Notes: generated from the sequence alone by a model not told the origin. Counted from the stretch's first letter, positions 17,379-26,930 are shown. The stretch: 64,000 nucleotides of DNA from Paludibacter sp. (GCA_017882285.1 JADGPS010000001.1:1-64000), one strand, 5' to 3'. Translations and numbers: made by a program.

Positions 17379-18557
17379 ATGAAAAAAATGACGGCAATTG
17401 TTGCACTTATGGCGGTTTTCACCTTAGCCATTTGTTTTATAATTCTGGGTTCTGTATCTGTCGAATTAATGGAGGCATTGAAAATTGATGCCGGACAATT
17501 CGGTTCGTTGGTCATGGGTTTATTCCTGACGAGTTGTATCGTTCAGTTTTTTATCGGTCCGTTGGTCGATAAATACGGTTATAAATCGTTGGCGGTTTTT
17601 GGTTTTAGTGTAACTGCTTTAAGCATGTTTCTGTTGGCTTTTGCCACAACATTTTCAGTAGCTTTTATGGCATGTATTCTGTTAGGATTTGGTGCCATGT
17701 CGTTAAATACTGTAGGGAATACGCTTATTCCGGTAGTTCTTTTCGAAGGAAAAGATCCTGCCCGCGCCAGTAACTTTGGTAACGGCTTCTTCGGTTTGGG
17801 ATATGTCCTTACTCCTCTTCTCATAGTTTTTATACTTCAAACGATGGGTTTAAACTATAGCACGGCTTTAATCATTATTGGCGTTTTATCACTTGTATTT
17901 TTAGTATTTGCACTTTCAACCAGCTTTCCACAAGTTCCGAGTGGTTTTACATTCTCAAAAGCATTCAAGGTACTTCTTAAACCGGCAGTTTTGTTAGCAG
18001 CTTTTGCCTTATTCTGTTATATGTCGTTGGAAATATCGATGGGTACCTGGATTAAAAAGTTGATGGAAGAACTTTTCGGAGGAAGTGCGAATATAAACGC
18101 TACCACTCAGGCAGGATTGGTTTTGAGTTTATTTGGAGCATCGATGATGATAGGCCGCTTTCTGACTTCATCCATCAAAAATCTGACAGCCATAGGATCG
18201 AAAGTGATCATTTTTTCTTCAGTACTGGCTTTAGTTTCAATATTTTTAATGATTATAGCTAAAAGTCCGGTACTTGGAATCATTGCTGTTCTGCTTGCAG
18301 GAATAGCCTTTGCTCCTATTTTTCCTACTATTGTGGGAGTCACTTTTTCCAAGTTTGATCCAAGTTTGTATGGCAGTATTTTCGGTGTAATTTTCTCGGC
18401 CGGATTATTGGGCGGAACACTGATACCAAAGTTTATAGGTGATTTAAGTGTCGGATCAACTGTTCAACAAAGTTTACCGATAGCTGCTATTATGGCAGGT
18501 ATGCTATTGGTTATTTCGTTGTTTCTCGGTCGTGTAGGCAAACTGAAAGTAAAATAG
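17379..18557 (+). CDS. MFS transporter
   Basis: 392 residues from the ATG at 17379; a longer TTG frame from 17325 starts inside the inverted repeat and is not credible. Twelve hydrophobic segments, with the loop 2-3 motif GPLVDKYGYKSL that matches the MFS signature GxxxDRxGR/K. The first 20 residues after the Met-Lys start form helix 1. Stop is TAG. Positioned between the TIM-barrel and Gfo/Idh/MocA genes, it probably imports the sugar released by this cluster, but no substrate motif is readable. Confidence 0.88.
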   Translation: MKKMTAIVALMAVFTLAICFIILGSVSVELMEALKIDAGQFGSLVMGLFLTSCIVQFFIGPLVDKYGYKSLAVFGFSVTALSMFLLAFATTFSVAFMACILLGFGAMSLNTVGNTLIPVVLFEGKDPARASNFGNGFFGLGYVLTPLLIVFILQTMGLNYSTALIIIGVLSLVFLVFALSTSFPQVPSGFTFSKAFKVLLKPAVLLAAFALFCYMSLEISMGTWIKKLMEELFGGSANINATTQAGLVLSLFGASMMIGRFLTSSIKNLTAIGSKVIIFSSVLALVSIFLMIIAKSPVLGIIAVLLAGIAFAPIFPTIVGVTFSKFDPSLYGSIFGVIFSAGLLGGTLIPKFIGDLSVGSTVQQSLPIAAIMAGMLLVISLFLGRVGKLKVK

Positions 18558-18604
18558 AATCAGAGGTTCCTTAATGTAAAATCTTTAAATACTAAAAAAA
18601 GTAG

Positions 18605-19726
18605 ATGAGAAAATTAAAACTCGGAATGATAGGTGGTGGCACAGGTGCTTTCATTGGTGATGCCCATCGCCGTGCTTCCCGTATTTGTAATGATTTTGAA
18701 TTATTGGGCGGGGTTTTTGATGTTGATTATGAAAAAAGCAAACAGTTTGCTATTAACGAAGGCCTAAGTCTTAGTCGTTGCTACGAAAGTGTTGATGCAT
18801 TAATTAAAGGTGAATTAGCATTGCCGGTTGCAAACCGAATCGAGATAGTGTCAATAGTTACTCCGAATGCTTTCCATTATCCTTTTGCAAAAAGTCTTTT
18901 GAGTGCGGGTTTTCATGTAGTATGTGAAAAACCTATGACAATGACCGTTGAGCAAGCTGAAGAACTTGAGATGTTGGTGGCATCAAACGAGTTGACATTT
19001 GCACTCACACATACTTATACTGGTTATCCAATGATCCGCCAGATGAAGGGTTTGATTGAACAAGGTGCTCTTGGCACTATTCAACGGGTCGATGCACAAT
19101 ACTATCAGGGCTGGATAAACTCCATCATTCATGAAACTGAAAGCCGGATAACGGGAGTGTGGAGACTTGATCCGAAATATGCAGGAGTGAGCAGTTGTAT
19201 GGCAGATATCGGAGTACATGCTTTTAATCTGATTGAATATACTACAGGATTGGAGGTGAAAGAAGTGCTTTCAGATTTAAGCCCTGTCAAACAAGAGATT
19301 CGATTGGATTTGGATGGAACAGTGTTACTTCGTTTGGGCGAAAATCTAAAAGGGGTTATTCGAGCCAGTCAGGTTTGTGCGGGTGAAGAAAATAACCTTA
19401 CAATAGCCGTTTATGGTTCAAAGGCGAGCCTTAAATGGTCGCAGGAAAATCCAAATTATCTCTATTTATTGAGCGATACCGAACCGACAAAGATTTATAA
19501 GCCCGCGCACGGTTATAATAATCCATTTGCCGAAGACAGTCAAACCTTGCCGGCCGGTCATCCCGAAGGATTGTATGAAGCTTTAGCAAATATTTACAAA
19601 GGCGTAGCCAAATCAGTACGGGGTGAAAAATTCAGACCGGGAGAATTTCCAACTGTTCATGACGGTACCAGAGGAATGAGGTTTATTTACGCCGTGGTGG
19701 AGTCTAATGAAAAAGGAAACAGTTGA
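18605..19726 (+). CDS. Gfo/Idh/MocA family oxidoreductase
   Basis: 373 residues. N-terminal Rossmann domain with MIGGGTGAFIGDAHRRA (dinucleotide-binding loop) and the EKP motif in VVCEKPMTMTVEQAEELE (about 110); C-terminal Gfo/Idh/MocA domain with GVSSCMADIGVHAFNLIEY (conserved D and H). No signal peptide. Such NAD(P)-dependent dehydrogenases oxidise sugar hydroxyls, often at C3. It begins 48 bp after the transporter gene. A second, different member follows at 20179. Confidence 0.9.
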   Translation: MRKLKLGMIGGGTGAFIGDAHRRASRICNDFELLGGVFDVDYEKSKQFAINEGLSLSRCYESVDALIKGELALPVANRIEIVSIVTPNAFHYPFAKSLLSAGFHVVCEKPMTMTVEQAEELEMLVASNELTFALTHTYTGYPMIRQMKGLIEQGALGTIQRVDAQYYQGWINSIIHETESRITGVWRLDPKYAGVSSCMADIGVHAFNLIEYTTGLEVKEVLSDLSPVKQEIRLDLDGTVLLRLGENLKGVIRASQVCAGEENNLTIAVYGSKASLKWSQENPNYLYLLSDTEPTKIYKPAHGYNNPFAEDSQTLPAGHPEGLYEALANIYKGVAKSVRGEKFRPGEFPTVHDGTRGMRFIYAVVESNEKGNS

Positions 19727-19840
19727 ATTCAGGTTTAGACTTATCAATTTTTTTCAATGTATATGAGGGTTGAAAATATAAAAGATATAAAAATACTTAC
19801 TCTCAAAAAACCCTGTTCCTTCGGATATATCTAACTTTGA

Positions 19841-20070
19841 TTAGATGTACAAATGATGCGGATTGGTCGGTGGAATTTGCCGCTCGGCTCTGCCGCTTGG
19901 TTTACCAAGAATTCCACCTTTTGTACTATGAGGATTTTTTAATCCGATTAATAATAAGTTTTCTTATAAGAACGCATTACAAACCTGCCTGCCGCACCTT
20001 AATGCTAAGCATACAAAAGTTGGGATTAGAAATAAATCCCAACGGCAGCGTCCAGCATTTGAACATCTAA
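19841..20070. repeat. long imperfect inverted repeat with internal hairpins
   Basis: Outer arms TTAGATGTACAAATGATGCG (19841-19860) and AGCATTTGAACATCTAA (20054-20070) are complementary with small gaps. Inside are GGTGGAATT/AATTCCACC and GTTGGGATT/AATCCCAAC hairpins. It separates the two Gfo/Idh/MocA genes. A 77-residue open frame crosses it but is a by-product of the repeat. Confidence 0.65.
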
Positions 20071-20178
20071 TAAAGGGTATATGCGGTAGGACGAGGAAAT
20101 GATTATTTTATATGGAATTATTTCAGTGATAATACGAACGATAACAAAAAACAAACTCACATATAAAACATAAATTCA

Positions 20179-21162
20179 ATGAAAAGATATAATTGGGGTA
20201 TCATAGGAACCGGGTATATAGCACAAAAAATGGCAGATGCATTGCCTTTGGTATTACAATCCCGGCTTTACGCGGTGGCATCGAGGAGTATGGATACAGC
20301 CAATGAATTTGCAGCTAAACATAACTGTAAAGCATACGGGAGTTATGAAGAACTGGCCAATGACCCTGATATAGACATTGTCTATATTGCCACGCCACAT
20401 AACTATCATTGTGAAAATACATTGATGTGTATAAGCAAGGGTAAACATGTATTATGCGAAAAACCTTTTGCTGTGAATGGATGGGAGGTACGTTTGATGA
20501 TAGACGCTGCCCGTGAAAAAGGGGTTTTTCTTATGGAAGCACTTTGGACTAGATTTAATCCACGGGTGGTTAAAGCCAAAGATATTATTGAATGGGGACA
20601 ACTAGGCAAGATAAAACTGTTTACCAGCAATCTGGGAGATCAAAAACCCTTCGACCCGACGAATCGATTTTTCAATAAGGAATTAATTGGCGGATCCTTA
20701 CTCGATTTGGGTATTTATCCCTTATTTATGGCTTTGTTAATGCTTGGGAAACCCAAAACAATAAATGCAAGTGCCGGAATCGGCTCTACCGGAATTGATA
20801 CCAATTGTAGTTTCACGCTGGGTTACGAAGATGATGCCATGGCTGTAATGCATTCCTCTCTGGTTGCCGCTACAGATGGTATTTCGACTATCTTTTGCGA
20901 AAAAGGAAAAATTCAGTTTGGTCCTTACGTTTATGCACCCGAACAAGTAACTATCGTGCACTTAAATGGAGAAAAGGAAGATATTACGCTACCATTAACG
21001 GGCAATTATTATCAGTACGAAGCTATTGAAGTGATTCAATGTCTTGAACAGGGGAAAACCCAAAGCAGTATGTGGAGTTGGGACGACAGTCTTATGATGA
21101 TAGATGTTCTTGATGAGATCAGAAAACAGATTGGTTTAGTATATAAAGGGCATGACATTTAG
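20179..21162 (+). CDS. Gfo/Idh/MocA family oxidoreductase
   Basis: 327 residues. Rossmann start WGIIGTGYIAQKMADAL, EKP motif in HVLCEKPFAVNGWEVR (about 93-108), and catalytic-domain segment ELIGGSLLDLGIYPLFMALLMLG. The shorter length and the EALWTRFNP motif place it with the trans-1,2-dihydrobenzene-1,2-diol dehydrogenase/glucose-fructose oxidoreductase-like subgroup, unlike the protein at 18605. Cytosolic. Probably a second redox step or a different stereochemistry in the same sugar pathway. Confidence 0.9.
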   Translation: MKRYNWGIIGTGYIAQKMADALPLVLQSRLYAVASRSMDTANEFAAKHNCKAYGSYEELANDPDIDIVYIATPHNYHCENTLMCISKGKHVLCEKPFAVNGWEVRLMIDAAREKGVFLMEALWTRFNPRVVKAKDIIEWGQLGKIKLFTSNLGDQKPFDPTNRFFNKELIGGSLLDLGIYPLFMALLMLGKPKTINASAGIGSTGIDTNCSFTLGYEDDAMAVMHSSLVAATDGISTIFCEKGKIQFGPYVYAPEQVTIVHLNGEKEDITLPLTGNYYQYEAIEVIQCLEQGKTQSSMWSWDDSLMMIDVLDEIRKQIGLVYKGHDI

Positions 21163-21335
21163 AATGTTCCATTCCTCCATCTGCTATAACTTTACTTAAT
21201 TCTTGCACTCATAGAAGTAGGTTTAATGAATGTCGAATCCGTTTGATGCTGAACCTTTCGTTTTTTCAATTGTTTTAATCGTCACATAATTAATAAACCG
21301 GGATTGCAGATTTGCACCCTTAAAAATATTGTAAG

Positions 21336-22367
21336 ATGAAATATAATGAACTTGGAAAAACAGGCATATTGGTTTCGGAGCTTTGTCTGGGAACTATGAC
21401 ATTCGGAGGAAAAGGTTACTGGGAAGCTATAGGAAAATTGCCACAGGACGAAGTGAACCAAATTATAAAAACATCATTGGATAGTGGTATCAATTTTATT
21501 GATACTGCCAATGCTTATTCCGAAGGTTTATCGGAAACCATGCTGGGAGAATCATTAAAAAAACTGAGTGTTTCCCGACAGGAAGTGGTGATTGCCACCA
21601 AGCTACGCATACGCATGGGTGCCGGTGCAAATCAAATTGGACTTTCGCGACTTCATATTATGGACTCGGTAAACGACAGTCTTCAAAGGTTGCAACTTTC
21701 GCATATCGATTTACTATATATTCACGGAGTTGATCCTATTACGCCAATTGAAGAAACTATGCGTGGACTGGAAGATGTGGTTCGATCCGGTAAAGTACGC
21801 TATATAGGCATAAGCAATCATCCTGCCTGGATGGTGATGAAAGCAAACTCCTATGCTGAAAAAATGGGTTGGACGAAATTTGTAGCTTCGCAAAACTATT
21901 ATACCATTGCCGGTCGCGATATAGAACGTGAAATTGTACCCATGGCTTTAAGCGAAGGAATCAGCATTATGCCATGGAGTCCTTTGGCAGGTGGTTTTCT
22001 TTCCGGAAAATATACCAGGGATATAGCATTAGCAGGCAACAGCCGACGAGATTCATTTGACTTTCCACCTATCAATAAAGAAAAAGCTTACGACATTATT
22101 GATGTTATGATAGAAATTGCAGGGCGTCATAAGGTTTCGGTAGCAACTGTTGCATTAAACTGGGTTATCAAACAACCTTCGATTACCAGCACTATTATTG
22201 GAGCAAAAAACCTGCAACAACTGAACGACAATATTGCAGCGGTTAAGTTGGAACTAACTTCTAATGAAATGAAACAGTTGAATGAAGTTAGTGTACTGAG
22301 TCCGGAGTATCCGGGTTGGATGATTAATCGACAAATGCAAGGTCGTTGGCCGGAATCAACTTTATAA
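21336..22367 (+). CDS. aldo/keto reductase
   Basis: 343 residues. AKR features in order: MKYNELGKTGILVSELCLGTMTFGG, catalytic Asp/Tyr in NFIDTANAYSEGLSE (about 54-68), Lys in VVIATKLRI, His in LSHIDLLYIHGVDP, and the C-terminal NADPH-binding SVATVALNWVIKQPSITSTIIGAKNLQQL. Cytosolic TIM barrel that reduces carbonyls with NADPH. It is downstream of the dehydrogenases and would fit reduction of a keto sugar or aldehyde. The next (truncated) gene starts 2 bp after its stop. Confidence 0.93.
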   Translation: MKYNELGKTGILVSELCLGTMTFGGKGYWEAIGKLPQDEVNQIIKTSLDSGINFIDTANAYSEGLSETMLGESLKKLSVSRQEVVIATKLRIRMGAGANQIGLSRLHIMDSVNDSLQRLQLSHIDLLYIHGVDPITPIEETMRGLEDVVRSGKVRYIGISNHPAWMVMKANSYAEKMGWTKFVASQNYYTIAGRDIEREIVPMALSEGISIMPWSPLAGGFLSGKYTRDIALAGNSRRDSFDFPPINKEKAYDIIDVMIEIAGRHKVSVATVALNWVIKQPSITSTIIGAKNLQQLNDNIAAVKLELTSNEMKQLNEVSVLSPEYPGWMINRQMQGRWPESTL

Positions 22368-22369
22368 AA

Positions 22370-22711
22370 ATGCAAACAATACTGGGAGCAAACGGGATTA
22401 TAGCTACAGAGTTAGCCAAAGAACTGTATAGTAAGTTCACGAAAGATATCAGACTGGTAAGTCGTAACCCGAAACAGGTAAATGGAACTGATCTTTTGTT
22501 TACTGCAAATCTGTTGGATGCAGGTGAAACTGAAGAAGCTGTAAAAGGAAGTGATATTGTGTATTTGACTGTAGGTCTTCCAAATAACTGGAAAATAGCC
22601 AAAGAACAATGGCCGGTTATTATGCGCAATGTTATCGATGCCTGCATCAAAAACAATTTCGGGTGTTCAGTAAATTCTATTATGATGGCGGGACTGCGAA
22701 CTCAGAACTAA
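22370..22711 (+). pseudogene. truncated NAD(P)-binding epimerase/dehydratase
   Basis: From ATG 22370: MQTILGANGIIATELAKELY is a Rossmann nucleotide-binding start, followed by IRLVSRNPKQVNGTDLLFTANLLDAGETEEAVKGSDIVYLTVG and WPVIMRNVIDACIKNN, a normal first 100 residues for extended SDRs of about 300 residues. After this the sequence leaves the family (FGCSVNSIMMAGLRTQN) and stops. The catalytic YxxxK part is missing, so it is probably non-functional. The break coincides with another coding-like fragment in a different frame (22657-22761). Confidence 0.75.
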
Positions 22712-22761
22712 ATGAAATAAAGAAGAATTATAAGAATGCTTATTTATTCGAAATGCCCTGA
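22657..22761 (+). pseudogene. C-terminal fragment of another protein at a deletion junction
   Basis: In the frame +1 relative to the truncated epimerase, the sequence reads FRVFSKFYYDGGTANSEL then NEIKKNYKNAYLFEMP and a TGA at 22759. It looks like the end of a soluble protein, possibly a SPOR-like tail, but no start is present. Together with the preceding truncated gene this suggests a deletion that joined two genes. Confidence 0.4.
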
Positions 22762-22855
22762 TTATATTTTGGCGCTAATCTGGAGAAGCTCAATACCAGG
22801 TAAAATAAATAGATCGTAAACTTCTTTCAGGGCATTGTTAGCCCGTGTAAAATTA

Positions 22856-23551
22856 TCACACGGCAAAGTATGCTTCCAGTTCTTTCAAGGTATCTGAATC
22901 GGTATTCAAATCCTTTACCATTTTGCCTTTTTCGAGCACCACAATGCGTTTGCACACTTCGGTAATGTGGTTCAAATCGTGGCTGGAAATCAGCATGGTC
23001 ATATTGAAACGGGTTTGTAAATCAGTCAGGAAGCGTTTCAAACGAATTTGCGACGATGGATCTAACGCGGTAAATGGTTCGTCGAGAATCAGAATATTAG
23101 GATCGCCAATTAATGCTGCTGCAATGCCGATTTTTTTTTGATTTCCTTTCGAAAGATCGCGGATAAGCTTTTTAGAACCAAGTATCTCGTCGTTGAAAAA
23201 ATCTTTCATTGCATCCAGAAAAACGGCAATATCACCTTCGGATTTATGATGCAATTTGCCTACAAAACCGAAGTATTCTTCCGGTGTCAGGAAATCGATT
23301 AAAAAGCCCTCATCTAAAAACGAACCGGTCGATGTTTTCCATGCATCGTTACGCATAACACATTGATCGTCAATTTTTACTTCACCAGTTGTCGGTTCAA
23401 TCAAATCGAGTATTAACCGAAAGAAGGTCGTTTTTCCGGCACCATTATTTCCTACCAATCCAAAACTTTCGCCCTTAGAAATAGTCAAAGCAGGAATATT
23501 TAATACGGTTACACCGTTATAAGCTTTTTGTAAATCAGTTACTTGAATCAT
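22856..23551 (-). CDS. ABC transporter ATP-binding protein
   Basis: 231 residues: Walker A GLVGNNGAGKTT (about 32-43), Q-loop, signature LSKGNQKK (about 134-141; a K at the position usually Q/E variant), Walker B ILILDEPFTALDP and the H-loop SSHD. Type matches ABC-2-style exporters. It pairs with the DUF5687 membrane gene located 157 bp upstream on the same strand; the two probably form one exporter. Confidence 0.93.
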   Translation of the reverse strand: MIQVTDLQKAYNGVTVLNIPALTISKGESFGLVGNNGAGKTTFFRLILDLIEPTTGEVKIDDQCVMRNDAWKTSTGSFLDEGFLIDFLTPEEYFGFVGKLHHKSEGDIAVFLDAMKDFFNDEILGSKKLIRDLSKGNQKKIGIAAALIGDPNILILDEPFTALDPSSQIRLKRFLTDLQTRFNMTMLISSHDLNHITEVCKRIVVLEKGKMVKDLNTDSDTLKELEAYFAV

Positions 23552-23708
23552 ATATTTAATTTGGTTATTTGTTTAGTTAGATAACTGGTTGATTGGTTAT
23601 TTGTTTAGTTAATAGAAATAATATTGAGTTTTAACAGTGAAAATCAATTTAATTCTAACCACGAAACATGAGACACAAAACATGAAACACGAAACACGAA
23701 ATACAAAA
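23552..23708. repeat. intergenic simple repeats (GGTT(A/G)TTTGTTTAGTTA and GAAACACGAAACATGAAAC types)
   Basis: Two low-complexity stretches: imperfect copies of a GGTTATTTGTTTAGTTA unit (23565-23615) and a run of degenerate GAAACAC/GAAACAT units (23660-23706). Similar units recur at 39420-39475, 39950-39985, 29125-29160 and 62955-63005. Confidence 0.6.
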
Positions 23709-25193
23709 CTATTCTCCCTCTCTGAATCCTTCAGCCAGTTTGTACTTCCGACGATTAAACTGATTAACGCAGATGGATATTAACTGTTTGCGGAATAAAA
23801 TGCCCGTAATACCCAATAGGGTTAATGTCCAAAGTGCAGCTGCAGGAGAAAAAAAAGTAGAGATAGTTCCAACAATGAGCATGGGTAAAAGCATGATTGG
23901 CACCACGATCAGGAAACTTTTAAAGGTGGTTCCCTGATAATTCATAGCCGACGATTTCGATAAATCAATTCGCCGGGTATTATAAGTAGCCAGATACATG
24001 AGTAAATAAACATTCACACCCACATTGAAAATAAATGCAGCCAGATGTATATACACTATTCTCATTCCGAAGAAAAAATACGGCGTTGTCAGTACAAAAC
24101 AAATTATATTGAAAGCAATCATCAAATAATAATTGGCATTCAGATACGTACGAATCGGGATATTCTGTGTCATCAAACTATCAAAATGGCTACTATCCCA
24201 ACTGATTAACCATTGACCAAACATGAGCATGAGTAAACCCGTCATAAACATCGCCACGAAAAATAACATCCCATTGCTGTTAGTATAAGCTTTTTGTGTA
24301 TAAAAAATCAAGCCGTAAAGCAAAAAGAAACCTGACATATATAAAATACTTTTGGTGCGTTTGTGACGTAATATTAATTTGATTTCCAATGAAATAAGTT
24401 CGCCTATAATGCCAAATCGGTTTAAAAAAGACAAATTAGCAGTAACCGTTTTATCCCCTTTTATTTTGCGGTTAAAGTTTTCGGGATAATAGTTTTGTGA
24501 GAAAAACCATTTGTTGAGTGCAAAAGCAGCACCTACACCGAGAAAAGGAATGACCAACCCAAGAGGAGTCAGGACATAAAAATTATAGATAGTTTTAGAG
24601 AGATTGAAGAGAGAAAAGATTTTGAGATATTCTAATTCAAAAATACCGACTAAAATCACAAATATCAAAATAGAGGTGAGTAAGCCCGAACCGAATTTTC
24701 GTTTCAGAAATGATGCCATCAGGGAATTGAACCAGACCATAAAGATGAAGCTCAACACAAATCGCAATGCTACTAATGCACTATAATAACCGATAACCGA
24801 CTTAATGGAAAAAGGTACAACCACCAACAATAAAAAGTAATTAACCGGATTGGTAAGTGGCTTTAGCAAGAGGAAATTAATGAGTAAAGAACGTTTTATA
24901 GGCAGAACCTGATAAGGCGGTAAGTCGAAAGTATTCAATTGTTGCATAAAAAAACGGATAGCCAAACCGAATAACATCAAATACAACATGGCTCCATTGA
25001 ATAATTCCATCGGATTTAATTTATTATTCGCTTTTTCAAGTATCTCATTCAGCGAAAAACCTAAAAAAAGGAAAATACCAGCCATATAAAGTGCAAAAAA
25101 CCCTAGCATAATACTAACAGCCAGATTTTTATAAAAACCTTGCGCTCTGTAACTTTTTTTCCACTCCTGAGTTATCAGATTCAATATCAACAT
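23709..25193 (-). CDS. DUF5687 family membrane protein (ABC permease)
   Basis: 494 residues from the ATG at 25193 (MLILNLITQEWKKSYRAQGFYKNL, the characteristic start of this family); a start 11 codons earlier is possible. About 11-12 hydrophobic segments. The conserved cytosolic stretch WKKSYRAQGF and LISWDSSHFDSLMTQNIP loop are typical. It is the likely membrane partner of the ATPase at 22856. The exported substrate is unknown. Confidence 0.82.
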   Translation of the reverse strand: MLILNLITQEWKKSYRAQGFYKNLAVSIMLGFFALYMAGIFLFLGFSLNEILEKANNKLNPMELFNGAMLYLMLFGLAIRFFMQQLNTFDLPPYQVLPIKRSLLINFLLLKPLTNPVNYFLLLVVVPFSIKSVIGYYSALVALRFVLSFIFMVWFNSLMASFLKRKFGSGLLTSILIFVILVGIFELEYLKIFSLFNLSKTIYNFYVLTPLGLVIPFLGVGAAFALNKWFFSQNYYPENFNRKIKGDKTVTANLSFLNRFGIIGELISLEIKLILRHKRTKSILYMSGFFLLYGLIFYTQKAYTNSNGMLFFVAMFMTGLLMLMFGQWLISWDSSHFDSLMTQNIPIRTYLNANYYLMIAFNIICFVLTTPYFFFGMRIVYIHLAAFIFNVGVNVYLLMYLATYNTRRIDLSKSSAMNYQGTTFKSFLIVVPIMLLPMLIVGTISTFFSPAAALWTLTLLGITGILFRKQLISICVNQFNRRKYKLAEGFREGE

Positions 25194-25233
25194 AATTCTA
25201 TTTTTGGATGAATTTAAAACTACCAACTAAAAA

Positions 25234-25758
25234 CTATTTTTTTTCTTCTTTATACCAACCGGCATACATGGCATACTGATGTGCAATTTTTCGATTGATT
25301 TCGTTGGTTTGCTCCGGCTCAACGTTTTTGATAAATTTTGCCGGTACACCTGCCCAAAGCGTAAACGGAGGAATTGTTGTGTAACTCAACACCAATGCAC
25401 CGGCCGCAACAATCGCGCCTTCACCCACTTCGGCATAATCGAGCAATGTGGCTCCCATTCCAATCAATGCATAATCATTAATTTTTGCACCATGAACAGT
25501 CACATTATGACCAATAGAAACGTAATCGCCAATTTCCACCGTCGATTTTTCGTACAAGGTATGCAAAACAGAACCGTCCTGAATATTGACATGATTCCCG
25601 ATACGAATGGAGTTTACATCGCCACGCAACACGGTGTTAAACCAAATGCTGCATCCATCGCCCATAGTCACATCGCCAACAATAGTTGCATTTTCGGCTA
25701 AAAAACAATTTTCACCCATTTGCGGAGTAAATCCACGAACCGATTTTATCAGAGCCAT
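25234..25758 (-). CDS. gamma-carbonic anhydrase-like hexapeptide protein
   Basis: 174 residues from the ATG at 25758, whose product begins MALIKSVRGFTPQMGENCFLAENATIVGDV, the normal start; an 8-codon longer start is less likely. Left-handed beta-helix built from hexapeptide repeats, with histidines at the zinc-site positions (DGSVLHTLYEK, SIGHNVTVHGAKI). Family includes YrdA/PaaY and gamma-CA; enzyme activity is not certain. Followed 8 bp later by the DUF5687 gene in the same direction. Confidence 0.88.
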   Translation of the reverse strand: MALIKSVRGFTPQMGENCFLAENATIVGDVTMGDGCSIWFNTVLRGDVNSIRIGNHVNIQDGSVLHTLYEKSTVEIGDYVSIGHNVTVHGAKINDYALIGMGATLLDYAEVGEGAIVAAGALVLSYTTIPPFTLWAGVPAKFIKNVEPEQTNEINRKIAHQYAMYAGWYKEEKK

Positions 25759-26031
25759 GATTTTTAAAAATTTGAACCACAAAGATACAAGATATGTTAG
25801 AATATTAAAATGGAATCTTCTTTATTTTGAAGAAAAAATGGGTAAATAATATGTAAATCGAATAACTTGCATAAAAAGTAAAATAATCAGTAGGATTTCC
25901 AACTTGAAATAAGTAGTTTGGAGTTTTAAAATTCAACTTTAGTTAAGTGCATTTTATGGCATATCAGATATATTTTACTGAAGGTGCGAAATTATTAAAA
26001 GCAATAAGAATTGATTCAAAAAATTATAATT

Positions 26032-26841
26032 ATGAATCTTACTAATTTTGATAACAGCATGGGTCGGATGCCCGTGCTGTTTGTTGGTCATGGCAGCCCA
26101 ATGTATGCCATTGAAGAAAATGAGTTTGTCCAAAAATGGCGTGATTTGGGAAAAAGTCTTCCAAAACCGAAAGCTATTATTGCAGTTTCAGCGCATTGGG
26201 AATCGCGGGGAACGCAAGTCACAGCTATGCCAAAACCGCAAACCATTCACGATTTTGGAGGTTTTCCATGTGAACTTTACGACATTCAATATCCAGCACC
26301 CGGAAATCCGGAACTTGCAACAGAAATTATGAAAACGGTCAGAAATTCAGAAGTTCTTGCCGACCAAAAGTGGGGATTGGACCATGGAACCTGGAGTGTG
26401 CTCAGACGAGTTTATCCAAATGCCGATATTCCGATTGTACAATTAAGTCTGGATTACAATAAATCGCCGAAAGAACATTATGAATTAGCAAAAGAACTGG
26501 CTTTATTTCGGGAAAAAGGAGTGCTGATTGTTGGCAGCGGAAATATTGTCCACAATCTGCGTCAGGTGGCCTGGGATAAAACGGATGATGAAGAATTTGG
26601 TTTCGATTGGGCGATAGAAGCCAATGAGAAAATCAAGAAACTTGTTCGTGAAAACGATTACAAAGCGTTGATTGACTATCATTTGTTGGGGAAAGAAGTT
26701 CAAATGGCAGCTCCGACTCCAGATCATTATTTGCCTTTGCTTTATGCGTTGGCATTGAAAAGTGATGATGAAGAAGTAGAATTTTTCAATGATAAAGCTG
26801 TGATGGGTTCGTTAACAATGACTTCATTAAAAATTGGTTAG
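26032..26841 (+). CDS. ygiD: LigB/YgiD-type extradiol ring-cleavage dioxygenase
   Basis: 269 residues from ATG 26032 (MNLTNFDNSMGRMPVLFVGHGSPM); a start 7 codons earlier is less likely. Metal-site signatures: VLFVGHGSPMYAIEEN (His), AIIAVSAHWESRGTQV (His), DHGTWSVLRR and VLIVGSGNIVHNLRQV. Relatives include YgiD and plant 4,5-DOPA dioxygenase. Cytosolic. The physiological substrate in Bacteroidetes is unknown, so the gene name is tentative. Flanked by the ribosomal L21 promoter downstream. Confidence 0.85.
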   Translation: MNLTNFDNSMGRMPVLFVGHGSPMYAIEENEFVQKWRDLGKSLPKPKAIIAVSAHWESRGTQVTAMPKPQTIHDFGGFPCELYDIQYPAPGNPELATEIMKTVRNSEVLADQKWGLDHGTWSVLRRVYPNADIPIVQLSLDYNKSPKEHYELAKELALFREKGVLIVGSGNIVHNLRQVAWDKTDDEEFGFDWAIEANEKIKKLVRENDYKALIDYHLLGKEVQMAAPTPDHYLPLLYALALKSDDEEVEFFNDKAVMGSLTMTSLKIG

Positions 26842-26930
26842 TTGAAATGGTTATTTTACCATTGATAAAGTTCTTAAAGTCAATGTGATAATTTTTTTAG
26901 GGTTGAGTGAAAATTATTTTTACTCAACCC

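Noticed and set aside
19837-20070. 77-residue open frame between the dehydrogenase genes
   Set aside because: It begins with TTG inside the left arm of the inverted repeat and ends at the right arm; the frame is explained by the palindrome.
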